From Enterococcus hermanniensis (GTDB lineage: Bacteria; Bacillota; Bacilli; Lactobacillales; Enterococcaceae), in NCBI RefSeq assembly GCF_001885945.1, contig NZ_JXKQ01000002.1, positions 273,815 to 337,814 on the forward strand: a stretch of DNA of 64,000 bases, written 5' to 3'. Positions within the stretch are counted from its first letter, which is position 1, and each line of letters begins with the position of its first letter. This document shows, piece after piece, positions 7,395 through 17,951 of this stretch. The notes below the pieces were generated by a model. That model searched no databases. It was not told the DNA's origin and saw only the letters and a list, made by a program, of their open reading frames with translations. The position numbers and the translations under genes were made by a program.

Positions 7395-9323
7395 TTAATT
7401 AGGACCATTACCTTTGAACCAACCGGTTTTACAATTGATCGTTACTAGGTACATCGGTAAATCAGAATCTGAGTAGCCCTTAGTCAAAGCTGCACGATTA
7501 GACGTAGCATAAAGATTGTAGTAACCTTCGCCATTTTCTATTTTGACAGGGACTAAGCTGTATCCACCTTCAACGATATATCCACGCGAGATACAAGTTT
7601 GAATCACTTGCTCTTTTACTCCTGCTGCCCAGGTGTAGGCAGAACTGTTGGTATCACCTGCAGTGCTAGTATCCGCAGCGCTTTGTGCAGCTTTTTCTTG
7701 CTCTGCTTTTTCTTTAGCCGCCTTTTCAGCGGCCGCTTTTTCTTCAGCTGATTTTTTTTCCTTATCTTTCAATGTTTGATCTACTTTAGCTAATTCATCT
7801 TTTTGAGACTTGACCAACTCTTGATTAACAACTGCTTTTACGGCATTATTAGCGGCGTTGTATTGATCACGCGTCACTGAATCAATCATTTTTCCATCTT
7901 TCAACAAACTAGCAATAGCTGTTTTAGCAGCTTCTACTTTTGTGTATTGATCTTTAGCATTATTGATTGCTTGATCCATTAATGCGTCAAAATCTTTATC
8001 TCCTGTAGCAACTGTCAAATCAACTGATTCAGCTGTTTTTAATAGAGGTTTCTCCACCATTTTATCACCATCGATTGCCGCACTAGTGAACAATTGATTA
8101 ACCGCCTGTTCAGCTTTTTGTTTGGCGACCAATTCAGCATACTCTTTTTTCAAACCATCATAGCGTTTATTAGTTTTATACCCAGCTAGTTCCTCATCGA
8201 TTTTTGCAGTATTCAAATCCAATTTATCAGCCGCGATATAAGTTTTATCATCCGTCGTATAATAATCATTGATACTTTCTTCAATCGCATCCAATGACTC
8301 ATTATCCTTTTTGACCGTCGCAACACGTTGCGCTTCGACTTCTTTTTCATGATGATAATAGTAGCCACCGCCTATCCCCAAAACAACGACTGCTGCCAAT
8401 GTTACGAATAATCTTTTACGGTTTTTCTTTGGTTTTTCTTCAGGCATTTGATTATTTGATAGGGGGGCTTCTTGATTAGGTGCAGCTTTTGTAGACGGTT
8501 CGGCAACCGCTTCTTCAGACTTCTCGCTAGTTGCTATCGGTTCAACTATAGCCTCTGTAGGTTCATTTGTCACTATTGGTTCAGTGATTGTTTCTTCCTT
8601 TTGACTGGCTGAGAGTGGTTCAGCTTCGACTTCTTCAGGTGCCTTTGTCTCCAATTCATCTAATTCAGATTGAGTAGTCGTTTCTGATTTAAGTTCAGGT
8701 TCTACTGTTGTTATATTCGGTTCAATTTGTTGATCCCCAATTTGCGTTTCTTCAATTAATTCCCCAGGATTAACAGAACCAATCACTTCCTCAGTAGCAA
8801 CTACTGGTTCTGACTCCTCTAATGAGTCTTCTGCCAAAGCAGCATTTTCAGCTTCAGCAATTAACTTCGACATTTCCGGCTCGGCTGTTTCTTCAACGAC
8901 TTCTTTAGAAAGTTCCGTTGACTCTTCAGACTGGTTACTTTCTTCTAGGGATTGTTTTTCGTCTGTTTGTGCTTCTTTAATCGCCGCAGCAAGTAGCGCT
9001 TCTTCAGCAGGGTCTGCGCCTTCTTTGTGTTGGCGAATATATTGTGCCAAAATAGGATTCATTTCCAGAGCTTCTTCAGGTTCACGCTTAGGATCTTCAC
9101 GCTCAGCTTCCGCCTCTTTCATTTTGTCCTCGTTTTCTTTAAACATTTGTTGGACAGATTCGATCGGCATATTCGCCAATTTAGACCACTCAATCGTGTC
9201 GTTTATATCATCATCTTTTTTTATCGTATCTTCTTTTTCATTTAACTGTAATGAAAAGCCACACTTCGGACAAGTTGTGCATCCTTGGACTGATTCAAAA
9301 CCACAGTTAGGGCATTTTTGCAA
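7395..9323 (-). CDS. mapZ: MapZ-family cell-division site positioning protein with N-terminal zinc ribbon
   Basis: A 642-residue single-pass membrane protein. An N-terminal double-CxxC zinc ribbon (QKCPNCGF...CPKCGF) leads into a long acidic, Glu/Ser/Thr/Pro-rich cytoplasmic stretch (to about residue 290), a basic KKNRKRL stop, one membrane helix (about residues 305-325), a helical extracellular domain, an Ala/Glu/Lys coiled linker and a C-terminal globular domain ending NCKTGWFKGNGPN. This architecture matches MapZ of streptococci and enterococci, which marks midcell for FtsZ. The start is TTG at 9323: AAAAGGAG lies 9 bases upstream, so the longer frame beginning at 9347 would bury its own ribosome binding site. 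Family assignment is from memory of the architecture, not a search. Confidence 0.75.
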   Translation of the reverse strand: MQKCPNCGFESVQGCTTCPKCGFSLQLNEKEDTIKKDDDINDTIEWSKLANMPIESVQQMFKENEDKMKEAEAEREDPKREPEEALEMNPILAQYIRQHKEGADPAEEALLAAAIKEAQTDEKQSLEESNQSEESTELSKEVVEETAEPEMSKLIAEAENAALAEDSLEESEPVVATEEVIGSVNPGELIEETQIGDQQIEPNITTVEPELKSETTTQSELDELETKAPEEVEAEPLSASQKEETITEPIVTNEPTEAIVEPIATSEKSEEAVAEPSTKAAPNQEAPLSNNQMPEEKPKKNRKRLFVTLAAVVVLGIGGGYYYHHEKEVEAQRVATVKKDNESLDAIEESINDYYTTDDKTYIAADKLDLNTAKIDEELAGYKTNKRYDGLKKEYAELVAKQKAEQAVNQLFTSAAIDGDKMVEKPLLKTAESVDLTVATGDKDFDALMDQAINNAKDQYTKVEAAKTAIASLLKDGKMIDSVTRDQYNAANNAVKAVVNQELVKSQKDELAKVDQTLKDKEKKSAEEKAAAEKAAKEKAEQEKAAQSAADTSTAGDTNSSAYTWAAGVKEQVIQTCISRGYIVEGGYSLVPVKIENGEGYYNLYATSNRAALTKGYSDSDLPMYLVTINCKTGWFKGNGPN

Positions 9324-9448
9324 TGAAATCGGCTCCTTTTTTTTCAATCTTATGCTCTAATCTATCATATGTAACGGAATGTTCCAAGCAGTTTTCGATT
9401 GAATTAATCAAAAATAAGAAAATCCTTTTTGCTCGTTTCATATAAAAA

Positions 9449-9474
9449 AACTCCTTGAGTTGCCTCAAGGAGTT
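9449..9474 (-). terminator. Terminator of the dnaG-rpoD operon
   Basis: The - strand has AACTCCTTGAG/CTCAAGGAGTT, an 11-bp stem with a 4-nt loop, followed by TTTTTTT, just after the rpoD stop. Confidence 0.93.
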
Positions 9475-9483
9475 CAACGATGT

Positions 9484-10593
9484 TTATTCTAAAAAGTCTT
9501 TCAATTGTTTTGAACGAGAAGGATGACGCAATTTACGCAATGCCTTCGCTTCGATTTGTCGAATACGTTCACGCGTAACACCGAATACACGGCCTACTTC
9601 TTCTAGCGTACGTGTTCTACCATCATCTAATCCAAAACGCAAACGCAAAACATTTTCTTCACGATCAGTTAATGTGTCTAAAACGTCTTCTAGTTGTTCT
9701 TTCAACATTTCTGATGCCGCGTGTTCTGCCGGACTCGTTGCTTCTTGGTCTTCGATGAAATCCCCTAAATGAGAATCATCTTCTTCACCAATCGGCGTTT
9801 CCAAAGAAACAGGTTCTTGTGCGATTTTAAGAATTTCACGAACTTTTTCAGTCGGAAGATCCATTTCAGCACCAATTTCCTCAGGTGTTGGTTCGCGACC
9901 TAAATCTTGTAGTAATTGGCGTTGTACTCGAATCAATTTATTAATTGTTTCAACCATATGAACAGGAATACGAATTGTACGCGCTTGGTCGGCGATTGCA
10001 CGAGTGATCGCTTGACGAATCCACCATGTTGCATAAGTTGAGAATTTGAACCCTTTGCGGTAATCAAATTTTTCAACAGCTTTCATCAAACCCATATTTC
10101 CTTCTTGGATCAAATCAAGGAATTGCATACCACGACCAACGTAGCGTTTGGCAATACTTACTACTAACCGTAAGTTGGCTTCTGCTAAACGTTGTTTTGC
10201 TTCTTGATCTCCTTGCTCGATCAATAATGCAAGTTCAACTTCTTCTTGTGCCGTTAATAAAGAAACCCGACCGATTTCTTTTAGGTACATACGAACTGGG
10301 TCATTGATTTTTACACCAGTTGGGGCTGATAAATCTTCTTTTTGTGCTTCTTTTGCCGTTTTTTCATTTTGTTTTAGACTGGCTTTAGATGGTTCGCCAT
10401 TTTCGTCGACAACACTGATCCCAGCATCTTCGATTGTTTGAATCAATGCATCCATCGCTTCCGCACCTAATGAATACGGTGTTGCTAAACGGTTGGTCAA
10501 CTCATCATAGACCACCTGTCCCAAAGGTTTTTTCTCCTTGATAAAGGCTGCTAATTTTTTTTGATATTCTTTGTCATTTTTTACATCTGCCAT
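9484..10593 (-). CDS. rpoD: RNA polymerase primary sigma factor SigA/RpoD
   Basis: A 369-residue housekeeping sigma factor. Region 1.1 (about residues 1-75) is followed by [11 protein letters not shown] (1.2), the region 2 core ([20 protein letters not shown], then [21 protein letters not shown] and [14 protein letters not shown]), region 3, and region 4 with [20 protein letters not shown]. It recognises TTGACA/TATAAT promoters of the kind seen elsewhere in this window. It lies 22 bp downstream of dnaG, the classical macromolecular synthesis operon. Confidence 0.98.
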   Translation of the reverse strand: MADVKNDKEYQKKLAAFIKEKKPLGQVVYDELTNRLATPYSLGAEAMDALIQTIEDAGISVVDENGEPSKASLKQNEKTAKEAQKEDLSAPTGVKINDPVRMYLKEIGRVSLLTAQEEVELALLIEQGDQEAKQRLAEANLRLVVSIAKRYVGRGMQFLDLIQEGNMGLMKAVEKFDYRKGFKFSTYATWWIRQAITRAIADQARTIRIPVHMVETINKLIRVQRQLLQDLGREPTPEEIGAEMDLPTEKVREILKIAQEPVSLETPIGEEDDSHLGDFIEDQEATSPAEHAASEMLKEQLEDVLDTLTDREENVLRLRFGLDDGRTRTLEEVGRVFGVTRERIRQIEAKALRKLRHPSRSKQLKDFLE

Positions 10594-10615
10594 AAAATAA
10601 ATGCCCCTTTCACTT

Positions 10616-12433
10616 CTAGGCTTGTTTCAAGCGTTTTGTCAATTCGATAATTTGAACAGTCAACTCTAATTCTCGTTGCTGGTTCCCACTTTTTCTGGCC
10701 TCAAGCTGCTCTTTTTGTCGTTGTTTGATTTCTTCAGCAATGCCAGATTGGGAAATAACTCGCATTAAGTCGTAGATTTCGCGTTCGTTACTATCTTCTG
10801 ACATGGATATTATAGAGATATCGATGACTAGCTGCTTCATCTCTTCCTCTTTTAAATAGTTCAGGAAGTCCGCTAAAACAAAATTTCCATGAACCATCAT
10901 ATAACTATCTAGATAAAGAAGCAATTCCTGATATTGATCGTGAATAAATTGAAATTCCGATTGCACTAACTGTTCACGCACTGAATTTTCGTTCATACAA
11001 CGATAAATCAGCATACGTTCTGCTTTTTCTTCTTTAGTCAGTACACGTTTACTTGGCTGGATAGGTGCAGGTACAACGATTTGCTGTTGCCGCCGCTCTG
11101 TCCGTTGCGTTTGGCGCGCCATGTTCAATTGTTGCTTTAAACTCTCGCGCGATAGATGGAATTCATCTGCGAGCTGACCTAAATACATATCTTGTTCCAC
11201 CGGTGACTGAACTTTTGCCAAATCCTGCATCACTGTTTCTAAATAGTTCAACCGATCTGATTCATTTTCCAGATTCAAACCTTTTTTACGATAATACATT
11301 TTGAAGGCAAAAGGTGTCTGACGACCATGGTGAATCAAATTTTGTAATTCACTGACCCCATATTTACGCAAGTACTCATCTGGATCCAATTTTTCAGGAA
11401 TCGTGACCGTTGAAAGATTTAACCGGCTGTGTGTATCCAGCAAGGTTAGCGCTCGATCGGTAGCTGCTTGTCCCGGATCATCGCCATCATAGGCGATAAC
11501 TACTTGTCCGGTGATTCGCTCAATTGCTGAAATTTGCTGTTCAGTCAAACTTGTTCCCATTGACGCCAATCCAATTTTGATATCTGCTTGCCAAGCGGCC
11601 AGTACATCCATGAATCCTTCAAATAGAACAGCTTCACCCTGTTTTCGGATTTCATTACGGGCCTTGTCGAAATTAAATAGGACTTGCCGTTTGTTGAATA
11701 ATTCCGTTTCTGGTGAGTTGAGGTACTTCGGTTGATCATCTCCAGGATAAGCTTGGGTCTTCAATAAACGACCTGAAAAACCAATTGGCTTACCGCGAAA
11801 ATCATTCAAAGGAAACATCACTCGTTGATAAAACCGATCACTATAGCTACCATTATCACGACGAATAAATAAGCCACTTCGTTCCATTAAGTCTGTGTCA
11901 ACTTTATCTTGCTGGGCTACTTGAACTAAGAAATCTCGTTGATTGGGCGCAAAGCCAATTTTGAATTCATTAATCAATTCGTCTGTCAAACCACGATCGT
12001 GTAAATAATTCAATGCTTCTTCGCCAACTTTAGTATTCATCAAGATATGATGATATAAATCTCTCGTCCGTTCATGCAAAGCAATCAATTGTTGCTGGCC
12101 CGTAGAGTTTTGACTGACTGGCTCGGTTGCAATCTCAATGGCTAAAGGGATTTGTTCGATATCTGCTACTTTTTTTACCGCTTCAGGAAAAGTGATTCCT
12201 TCCAGTTCTTGTAAAAACGTATAGACATTTCCACCCTTGCCACATCCAAAACAGTGGAAAATTTGTTTGTCTTCAGCTACTGAAAACGACGGTGTCTTTT
12301 CTTCATGAAATGGACATAGCCCTAAATAATTTTTCCCTGATTTTTTTAATTGCACGTATTGTCCAATTACTTCGACGATATTGGTTTTTTCTCGAACCTC
12401 ATCGATCACTTGTTGGGGAATTCTTTGTACCAA
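10616..12433 (-). CDS. dnaG: DNA primase DnaG
   Basis: A 605-residue primase that makes RNA primers at the replication fork. The N-terminal CHC2 zinc finger ([11 protein letters not shown] ... HCFGCGKGG) is followed by the RNA polymerase domain with the TOPRIM signature ([15 protein letters not shown], and [12 protein letters not shown]). The C-terminal DnaB-interaction region is Gln/Arg-rich and less conserved. It is co-transcribed with rpoD. Confidence 0.97.
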   Translation of the reverse strand: MVQRIPQQVIDEVREKTNIVEVIGQYVQLKKSGKNYLGLCPFHEEKTPSFSVAEDKQIFHCFGCGKGGNVYTFLQELEGITFPEAVKKVADIEQIPLAIEIATEPVSQNSTGQQQLIALHERTRDLYHHILMNTKVGEEALNYLHDRGLTDELINEFKIGFAPNQRDFLVQVAQQDKVDTDLMERSGLFIRRDNGSYSDRFYQRVMFPLNDFRGKPIGFSGRLLKTQAYPGDDQPKYLNSPETELFNKRQVLFNFDKARNEIRKQGEAVLFEGFMDVLAAWQADIKIGLASMGTSLTEQQISAIERITGQVVIAYDGDDPGQAATDRALTLLDTHSRLNLSTVTIPEKLDPDEYLRKYGVSELQNLIHHGRQTPFAFKMYYRKKGLNLENESDRLNYLETVMQDLAKVQSPVEQDMYLGQLADEFHLSRESLKQQLNMARQTQRTERRQQQIVVPAPIQPSKRVLTKEEKAERMLIYRCMNENSVREQLVQSEFQFIHDQYQELLLYLDSYMMVHGNFVLADFLNYLKEEEMKQLVIDISIISMSEDSNEREIYDLMRVISQSGIAEEIKQRQKEQLEARKSGNQQRELELTVQIIELTKRLKQA

Positions 12434-12475
12434 AAAATATCACCCTGATTTCCATAAAAATATGATAAAAGACCT

Positions 12476-12514
12476 AAAAAATCGCCCCAATTCATCTTCC
12501 GATCAGCGCGATTG
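12476..12514 (-). promoter_or_regulatory. Possible attenuator hairpin in the dnaG leader
   Basis: Between the predicted promoter and dnaG, the - strand shows AATCGC and GCGATT arms (6 bp) about 24 nt apart, followed by TTTTTAG. It looks like a weak intrinsic terminator or an attenuator in the 5' leader. The inner part does not pair well, so this is tentative. Confidence 0.35.
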
Positions 12515-12539
12515 TTTTAGACAAACTTATACATGTACC

Positions 12540-12567
12540 ATTTTAGCATACTTCCTTATTATTACAA
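12540..12567 (-). promoter_or_regulatory. Candidate sigma-A promoter for dnaG-rpoD
   Basis: TTGTAA and TAAAAT are spaced 16 bp apart on the - strand, about 105 bp upstream of dnaG and within the gap after the lysozyme-like gene. Confidence 0.4.
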
Positions 12568-12584
12568 GTTTTCCGCTCGTTATT

Positions 12585-13220
12585 TTAACTTTTTTGAAAC
12601 CTTTCATACCAATTGATCAATTGCTTATTTCCTTGAACGATTTCAGCATAAAACATGTTTCCTCCGTCACGATACAAATACCCGCCATTATACAGAACCG
12701 ATTGCACTTTCATATAACGATAAGTCGTTTGCTGGTCATTACCCAACCCCGGTGATAAAACATCCCTTGAATATTCTTCAGCTAATTCTACACTGTTTTT
12801 ACCGCCATTTTTTTTAACAAAATCGATATATTTCGTCCCGAAGTTATATGCTTGAATCGCAGTCGCTAAGTCACACCCCGCTTCATTGGCTAAGCGGTAA
12901 CTTTGGACAAAATGCTCTACTCCGCTTTCAATGCTCTCTTTTTGGCTATCAATTTGCCCTCGACTACCATAGACACTTTCAGAACTTTGCATTAAATCAG
13001 TGCCTTTTCCTTTTGATTCTGTATACATGATCCCTAAAATGACATCTGTGTATTTGCCTACGCCAGCTTCATCTGCTACTTGTTGGACATCGCTCCGATA
13101 GCTATTGACTGTTTTTACACTTTTATACGTACGAATCGCAAAAAATCCTCCAACAAAAATAACAATAATTATCCCTAATGTTATCATCATTTTTATTATC
13201 TTTCCAATTAATTTCAACAT
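12585..13220 (-). CDS. Lysozyme-like (PvaA-type) cell wall hydrolase
   Basis: A 211-residue exported protein. One N-terminal membrane helix (about residues 10-28) acts as signal or anchor, then a lysozyme-like/transglycosylase domain with GIMYTESKGKGTDLMQSSES, in which the Glu of MYTES is the probable catalytic acid, and AIQAYNFGTKYIDF, typical of the goose-lysozyme fold. The family includes the pneumococcal vaccine antigen A-type proteins. It probably cleaves peptidoglycan glycan strands. It is upstream of dnaG in the same direction but with its own gap of 150 bp, so it need not be in that operon. Confidence 0.8.
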   Translation of the reverse strand: MLKLIGKIIKMMITLGIIIVIFVGGFFAIRTYKSVKTVNSYRSDVQQVADEAGVGKYTDVILGIMYTESKGKGTDLMQSSESVYGSRGQIDSQKESIESGVEHFVQSYRLANEAGCDLATAIQAYNFGTKYIDFVKKNGGKNSVELAEEYSRDVLSPGLGNDQQTTYRYMKVQSVLYNGGYLYRDGGNMFYAEIVQGNKQLINWYERFQKS

Positions 13221-13407
13221 ATAGCTTATCCAATCATCTTCTTTTTTTCTCTTTTTATACTACTAGAAGTTATTAGGATTTTAAAAGAAAAAAATGATAG
13301 CTTTATATTAAATTAATTATTCTATTGATGTGACTTGTTCTTATAACTAAATTAATGTGCAAGAAAGAAAAAAATCAGTATACTTAATTTTGGTAGGTGA
13401 TAACAAA

Positions 13408-14127
13408 ATGGCTGAAAAAAGAATCGCTCAGATGAGTGACGGATCAGAAATTTATTATGAAAAATACGGCAATGGTCCCGCCCTCTTCTTACTTCATGGG
13501 AACGGCGGAAGCGGAAGATATTTTTCGAAACAAATCAACAGTTTCAGTAAACACTTCAATGTTTATGTTGTAGACAGTCGGGGGCACGGTCGATCGACAA
13601 ATACACAAAAAGAAACTAGCTTCCAAATCATGGCTCATGATCTTGCTGCAATCATGACCCAAGAAAAAATTGAATGCGCAGATTTATTAGGATTCAGCGA
13701 TGGTGCAAATTTGGCGATGGTGTTCGCTCATCTGTATCCTCAAAAAGTAGATCATTTAGTCTTGAATGCTGGCAACACAAGACCAGACGGAGTCCGAATT
13801 ATCCCCCACGTTTTGAGTTATCTTCAATACGCGATTGTTTGGATAGGTGCATTCGTAGATAAAGGGATGCGTAATTTCTTGCCAATTTTACGCTTACTCT
13901 TCCGCGATATCGGTTTATCGACAGAAGATTTGAATGCCATTACAGCACCAACCTTGGTTATCGTGGGGAAACACGACTCTATCAAGACTAGACATTCGAT
14001 GTATTTAGCTCGCTCTATCCCGAATGCTAGTTTCGCTATCGTGTCAGGTCAAGGTCATATGTTTGCCAGACGGAATCCCAAACGATTCAATCAAGAAGTA
14101 TTACAATTTTTATTAGAAAAGGAGTGA
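13408..14127 (+). CDS. ahyD: Alpha/beta hydrolase next to mprF, candidate aminoacyl-phosphatidylglycerol hydrolase
   Basis: A 239-residue alpha/beta hydrolase. The oxyanion loop is LLHGNGGSGRYF, the nucleophile elbow is GFSDGAN (Ser in the GxSxG position), and the catalytic His is in SGQGHMFAR. The ATG at 13408 follows AGGTGA; a longer frame from 13357 lacks a ribosome binding site. The gene ends 4 bp before mprF, with the mprF ribosome binding site overlapping its 3' end, so they form an operon. In Enterococcus faecium a hydrolase (AhyD) that removes amino acids from phosphatidylglycerol is coded beside the MprF-type synthase; the location makes this the likely role here. That is inference from context. 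Confidence 0.6.
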   Translation: MAEKRIAQMSDGSEIYYEKYGNGPALFLLHGNGGSGRYFSKQINSFSKHFNVYVVDSRGHGRSTNTQKETSFQIMAHDLAAIMTQEKIECADLLGFSDGANLAMVFAHLYPQKVDHLVLNAGNTRPDGVRIIPHVLSYLQYAIVWIGAFVDKGMRNFLPILRLLFRDIGLSTEDLNAITAPTLVIVGKHDSIKTRHSMYLARSIPNASFAIVSGQGHMFARRNPKRFNQEVLQFLLEKE

Positions 14128-14131
14128 GTTT

Positions 14132-16711
14132 ATGGGGAAATTTGTTGAGTGGTTCAAAATCCATTTAAGTAAATTAAAAACGATTTTTCTGATTTCTGTC
14201 ATTGTCATCGTTATTTTCGAATTATCTAATATCGCCAAAACTATTTCATTGGATCAACTTTCAGATATTTTTAGTCGTATAAGCCTAAAAAATATTTTGT
14301 TGATGGCATTAATCGGACTGATCTCAGTAACACCAATGATCGGGTATGACTTTACGTTAAATCATATTTTGGAACAAAAACCTAAAAAACTATATGTTTT
14401 CGAGACTAGTTGGTTTGTGAATACATTGAATAATATTGCTGGTTTCGGAGGTGTCGTTAGCGCTGGTCTCCGCTCCGAGTTTTACGGAAAACAAACTTCA
14501 GGAAAAAAAGTGATTCAAGCTCTTTCTAAAATTTTAGTATTCACAATGTCGGGACTATCCATTTATGCATTGCTCTCATTTTTCTTGGTGATATTCGATG
14601 ATCATAATGAATATTTAAGACAATATTGGATTTGGCTGATTGCTGGTGGCTTGTATTTTCCAATCGTTTTTTGTTTAAGTCTTTTTGGGAAAGGTGAATA
14701 CCTTGGAGACCTCAAAAGTTCGCATCGTTTACAGCTAATTGGCTATTCTTTCTTAGAATGGACGGGTGTATTGGTCAGTTTTATTTCAACCGGTTTATTG
14801 ATGGGGGTTTCGGTCAGCGTTCGTGATGTAGTACCACTATTTATTGCCGCTACAGTTATCGGGATCGTATCAATGATACCCGGTGAACTTGGCAGTTTCG
14901 ATCTAATGATGATCTTTGGCTTATCCGCTTTAGGAACTTCAAGAGAGACGGTGATTGCTTGGATTTTATTATTCCGTCTGTTTTATTATTTAGTCCCTTT
15001 TGCGATTGGTCTAATTCTATTCTTCAAAAATATCAGTTCAACAATCAATGAGCGTTATAAAGGGATTCCACTTAGTTTATTAAAAGAAGTTGCCCATAAG
15101 CTAGAAAGCTTTTTACTTTATTTCACCGGAATTATGTTGGTACTATCAGCGACGATTCCTGAGGCCTTTATTCGTGTCTCCTTTTTACGTCATTTAAATC
15201 CGATTCACTCACGGGTAATTGTTGTCTTTCCGGCGATTCTTTTAGGCTTTTTATTAATGGTACTCGGTCGTGGGGTTTCCGCTCGAGTCAAACGGGCATA
15301 CATCCCTACAATCGTGATTGTAGCAGCAACGTTCTTATATTCTATGCTTGCCGGATTCCGATTATCTAGCGGTGTTTTCTTAACACTCGTTTTACTTTTC
15401 GTTATTTTTTCTAAAAATGAATTATTCCGTGAGCAACTTGTTTATTCTGCAGAGTGGTTGACCATCGACGGGATCATCATGGGTAGTTTGGCGATTTTAT
15501 ACATTATCATAGGCGTTTACAACAGCCCTAAAATCCATCATCGTCATCGCTTACCAGATTTCTTTTTATTCCCTAGTGAACAGATTTGGGTGGTTGGTTT
15601 TATTGCTATTTTCATCGGCGCCTTTTTCGTGCTCTTGCTGATTCGTTTCTTAAAGAACAAGCGAATCCAAATTGGCGAAACGCTTGATGAAAGTCGGATT
15701 CAACATATTTTAACGACTCATGGCGGAAATGCGGACAGTCAATTGGTTTTTCTAAATGACAAAAAAGTTTTCTATTATAACGATGGCGAAGAAGACACAG
15801 TCTTTTTCCAATTATCGACCTTCAATAACAAAATCTTGGTTATGGGCGATCCCTCAGGTAAAGCAACGGACTTCGAATCTGCAACTGAAGAACTAATCAA
15901 GCAAGCAGATCGTTACAATTACTTACCTGTCTTTTACGAAAACAGCGAAGAAATGGTCATGATTCTTCATGAATTCGGTTATGACTTTATCAAATTCGGT
16001 GAACGCGCCCATGTTTTCTTACCTGACTTCACCATGAGTGGTAAAAAAATGAAAGGTCAACGAGCCAGTTTCAATAAAGTACTAAAAGAGGGCTACCAAT
16101 TTGATGTCTTAAAGCCTCCTTTTTCAGCCGAAACTATGCAAAACCTTCGATCAATTTCCGATGAGTGGTTAGATGGTCGAAAAGAAAAAGGCTTTTCTCT
16201 AGGTTTCTTTTCAGAAGATTATTTGCAACGAGCACCGATTGCAGTAATAAAAAACGGTGGAGATGACATTGTTGCTTTCGCTAATTTTATGCCAACTTAT
16301 ACGGATAATATCGGAACGATCGATTTAATGCGCCATAGTCCTGAAAAAGCACCTGGTGGAACGATGGACTTCTTATTCATAAATTTATTTCAATATATGC
16401 GAGACGAATTAGGCTTGGAATACTTTGATTTAGGGATGGCACCGCTAGCAAACGTCGGAACCTCACGCAAAAGTTTCACCCAAGAAAGAATCGCTTATCT
16501 GGTTTATAACTTTGGCTCACGTTTCTACTCTTTTGGTGGATTAAAGGACTATAAAGATAAATACGCGACGAAGTGGTTACCAGAATACGTCCTCTACTCA
16601 CGAGATAGTTGGATTGGCTATGTGATGATTGCTTTATTGATTACCGATAACGCACCTGTACAAGGTGAAAAAAAATATCGTGGTCTTCGTCGCTTCATTT
16701 TTAAAACGTAA
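14132..16711 (+). CDS. mprF: Phosphatidylglycerol lysyltransferase MprF
   Basis: An 859-residue bifunctional membrane protein. About 12-14 transmembrane segments span residues 15 to about 515 (flippase part), and the cytoplasmic C-terminal third is the GNAT-like DUF2156 aminoacyl-tRNA transferase domain (FNKVLKEGYQFDVL, EWLDGRKEKGFSLGFF, DLGMAPLANVG). It transfers amino acids from charged tRNA to phosphatidylglycerol, lowering the negative surface charge and giving resistance to cationic peptides. AAAGGAG precedes the ATG. Which amino acid is used (Lys, Ala or Arg) cannot be read from sequence. Full length for the family. Confidence 0.95.
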   Translation: MGKFVEWFKIHLSKLKTIFLISVIVIVIFELSNIAKTISLDQLSDIFSRISLKNILLMALIGLISVTPMIGYDFTLNHILEQKPKKLYVFETSWFVNTLNNIAGFGGVVSAGLRSEFYGKQTSGKKVIQALSKILVFTMSGLSIYALLSFFLVIFDDHNEYLRQYWIWLIAGGLYFPIVFCLSLFGKGEYLGDLKSSHRLQLIGYSFLEWTGVLVSFISTGLLMGVSVSVRDVVPLFIAATVIGIVSMIPGELGSFDLMMIFGLSALGTSRETVIAWILLFRLFYYLVPFAIGLILFFKNISSTINERYKGIPLSLLKEVAHKLESFLLYFTGIMLVLSATIPEAFIRVSFLRHLNPIHSRVIVVFPAILLGFLLMVLGRGVSARVKRAYIPTIVIVAATFLYSMLAGFRLSSGVFLTLVLLFVIFSKNELFREQLVYSAEWLTIDGIIMGSLAILYIIIGVYNSPKIHHRHRLPDFFLFPSEQIWVVGFIAIFIGAFFVLLLIRFLKNKRIQIGETLDESRIQHILTTHGGNADSQLVFLNDKKVFYYNDGEEDTVFFQLSTFNNKILVMGDPSGKATDFESATEELIKQADRYNYLPVFYENSEEMVMILHEFGYDFIKFGERAHVFLPDFTMSGKKMKGQRASFNKVLKEGYQFDVLKPPFSAETMQNLRSISDEWLDGRKEKGFSLGFFSEDYLQRAPIAVIKNGGDDIVAFANFMPTYTDNIGTIDLMRHSPEKAPGGTMDFLFINLFQYMRDELGLEYFDLGMAPLANVGTSRKSFTQERIAYLVYNFGSRFYSFGGLKDYKDKYATKWLPEYVLYSRDSWIGYVMIALLITDNAPVQGEKKYRGLRRFIFKT

Positions 16712-16716
16712 TAAGT

Positions 16717-16760
16717 AAAAAGAAGTTCCCTCACCTAGGCAGATGAAGGAACTTCTTTTT
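16717..16760. terminator. Bidirectional terminator between mprF and dnaJ
   Basis: AAAAAGAAGTTCC pairs with GGAACTTCTTTTT over an 18-nt loop. Convergent mprF (+) and dnaJ (-) both end into it. Confidence 0.9.
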
Positions 16761-17921
16761 TTATTTTTTGCCACCAAAAGCATCTTTTACTTTTCCAAAG
16801 AAACTTTCGTCTCTTTGTTCAGTAACTGTTTGTCCACTTGCTTCAGCAAATGCACGTAACGCTTCTTGTTGTTTTTCATTCAAGTTCTTAGGTGTGATGA
16901 TCTTAACAGTCACTTGTTGGTCACCGTTAGAATTACCACGTAATCTTGGTGCACCTTTGCCTCGTAAACGGAATTTCGAACCCGTTTGTGTGCCTGCAGG
17001 AACTTTTAGTTTCACATCGCCATGCACAGTCGGAACATTGATTTCATCACCTAGCGCTGCTTGTACAAAGCTCAACGGCAATGTGTAATAAATCTCACCG
17101 CCATCGCGATCAAAAATGTCGCTTTCTTTCACTTTGAAGACCACATAAAGATCGCCATAAGGGCCACCATTGATCCCAGCTTCGCCTTGATCTGCTAAAC
17201 GCATTTGTTGTCCGTCTTCTACACCAGCAGGAACTTTTACCTTAACTGTGTGTGGACGTTTTTCGTGTCCTGTACCATGACAAGTTGCACATGGATCTTT
17301 AATTTCTTTCCCAGTACCATGACAAATATCACATGTTTGACGGCTCATCACACGACCAAGTGGTGTTTGATGTTCCACGTTGATCGAACCCGAGCCATGA
17401 CATTTATGACAAACTTCAGGTTCTGTTCCTGGTTTTGCACCATTTCCGTGACAAGTATGACAAGTTTCCTCACGATTATACTTGATATCCTTTTCAACAC
17501 CAAAAATCGCTTCTTCAAACTCTAAATTAATAGAGTATTGTAGATCGGCGCCCTGTCTTGGTGCTTTCGGATCCGCTTGACGAGAACCGCCTCCGCCAAA
17601 GAAAGATTCAAAGATATCTTCAAATCCAAAGCCGCCTCCGCCGCCAAATCCACCAGCACCGCCAAAGCCGCCTGCTCCACCAGCACCAAAATTAGGGTCT
17701 GTTCCAGCATGACCGTATTGATCATAGGCTGCACGTTTTTGAGGATCACTCAAAATTTCGTAAGCTTCAGAGATTTCTTTGAACTTCTCTTCCGCATCAG
17801 CTTCCTTATTGATGTCTGGATGGTATTGCTTGGAAAGCTTGCGATACGCTTTTTTTATTTCAGCATCCGAAGCACCTTTTTGAACCCCAAGGACTTCGTA
17901 ATAATCTCGTTTTGTAGCCAT
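16761..17921 (-). CDS. dnaJ: Chaperone protein DnaJ (Hsp40)
   Basis: A 386-residue type I J-protein. The J-domain has YHPDINK with the HPD motif, followed by a Gly/Phe-rich segment (about residues 75-110), four CxxCxGxG zinc repeats ([32 protein letters not shown]) and the C-terminal substrate-binding domain. It stimulates DnaK ATPase. I chose the ATG at 17921 because it follows GGAGGG and starts [13 protein letters not shown] terminator stands between dnaK and dnaJ, so dnaJ is partly a separate transcript. Confidence 0.98.
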   Translation of the reverse strand: MATKRDYYEVLGVQKGASDAEIKKAYRKLSKQYHPDINKEADAEEKFKEISEAYEILSDPQKRAAYDQYGHAGTDPNFGAGGAGGFGGAGGFGGGGGFGFEDIFESFFGGGGSRQADPKAPRQGADLQYSINLEFEEAIFGVEKDIKYNREETCHTCHGNGAKPGTEPEVCHKCHGSGSINVEHQTPLGRVMSRQTCDICHGTGKEIKDPCATCHGTGHEKRPHTVKVKVPAGVEDGQQMRLADQGEAGINGGPYGDLYVVFKVKESDIFDRDGGEIYYTLPLSFVQAALGDEINVPTVHGDVKLKVPAGTQTGSKFRLRGKGAPRLRGNSNGDQQVTVKIITPKNLNEKQQEALRAFAEASGQTVTEQRDESFFGKVKDAFGGKK

Positions 17922-17951
17922 TGGCTTCCCTCCGTAATTCATAGAATCGTT

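Noticed and set aside
13221..13407. Small RNA or second promoter region before the hydrolase gene
   Set aside because: AT-rich only; no clear -35/-10 or terminator could be supported.
17205..17525. Plus-strand ORFs opposite dnaJ, dnaK, rpoD and grd genes
   Set aside because: They are mirror frames of strongly conserved genes, without ribosome binding sites or family features.
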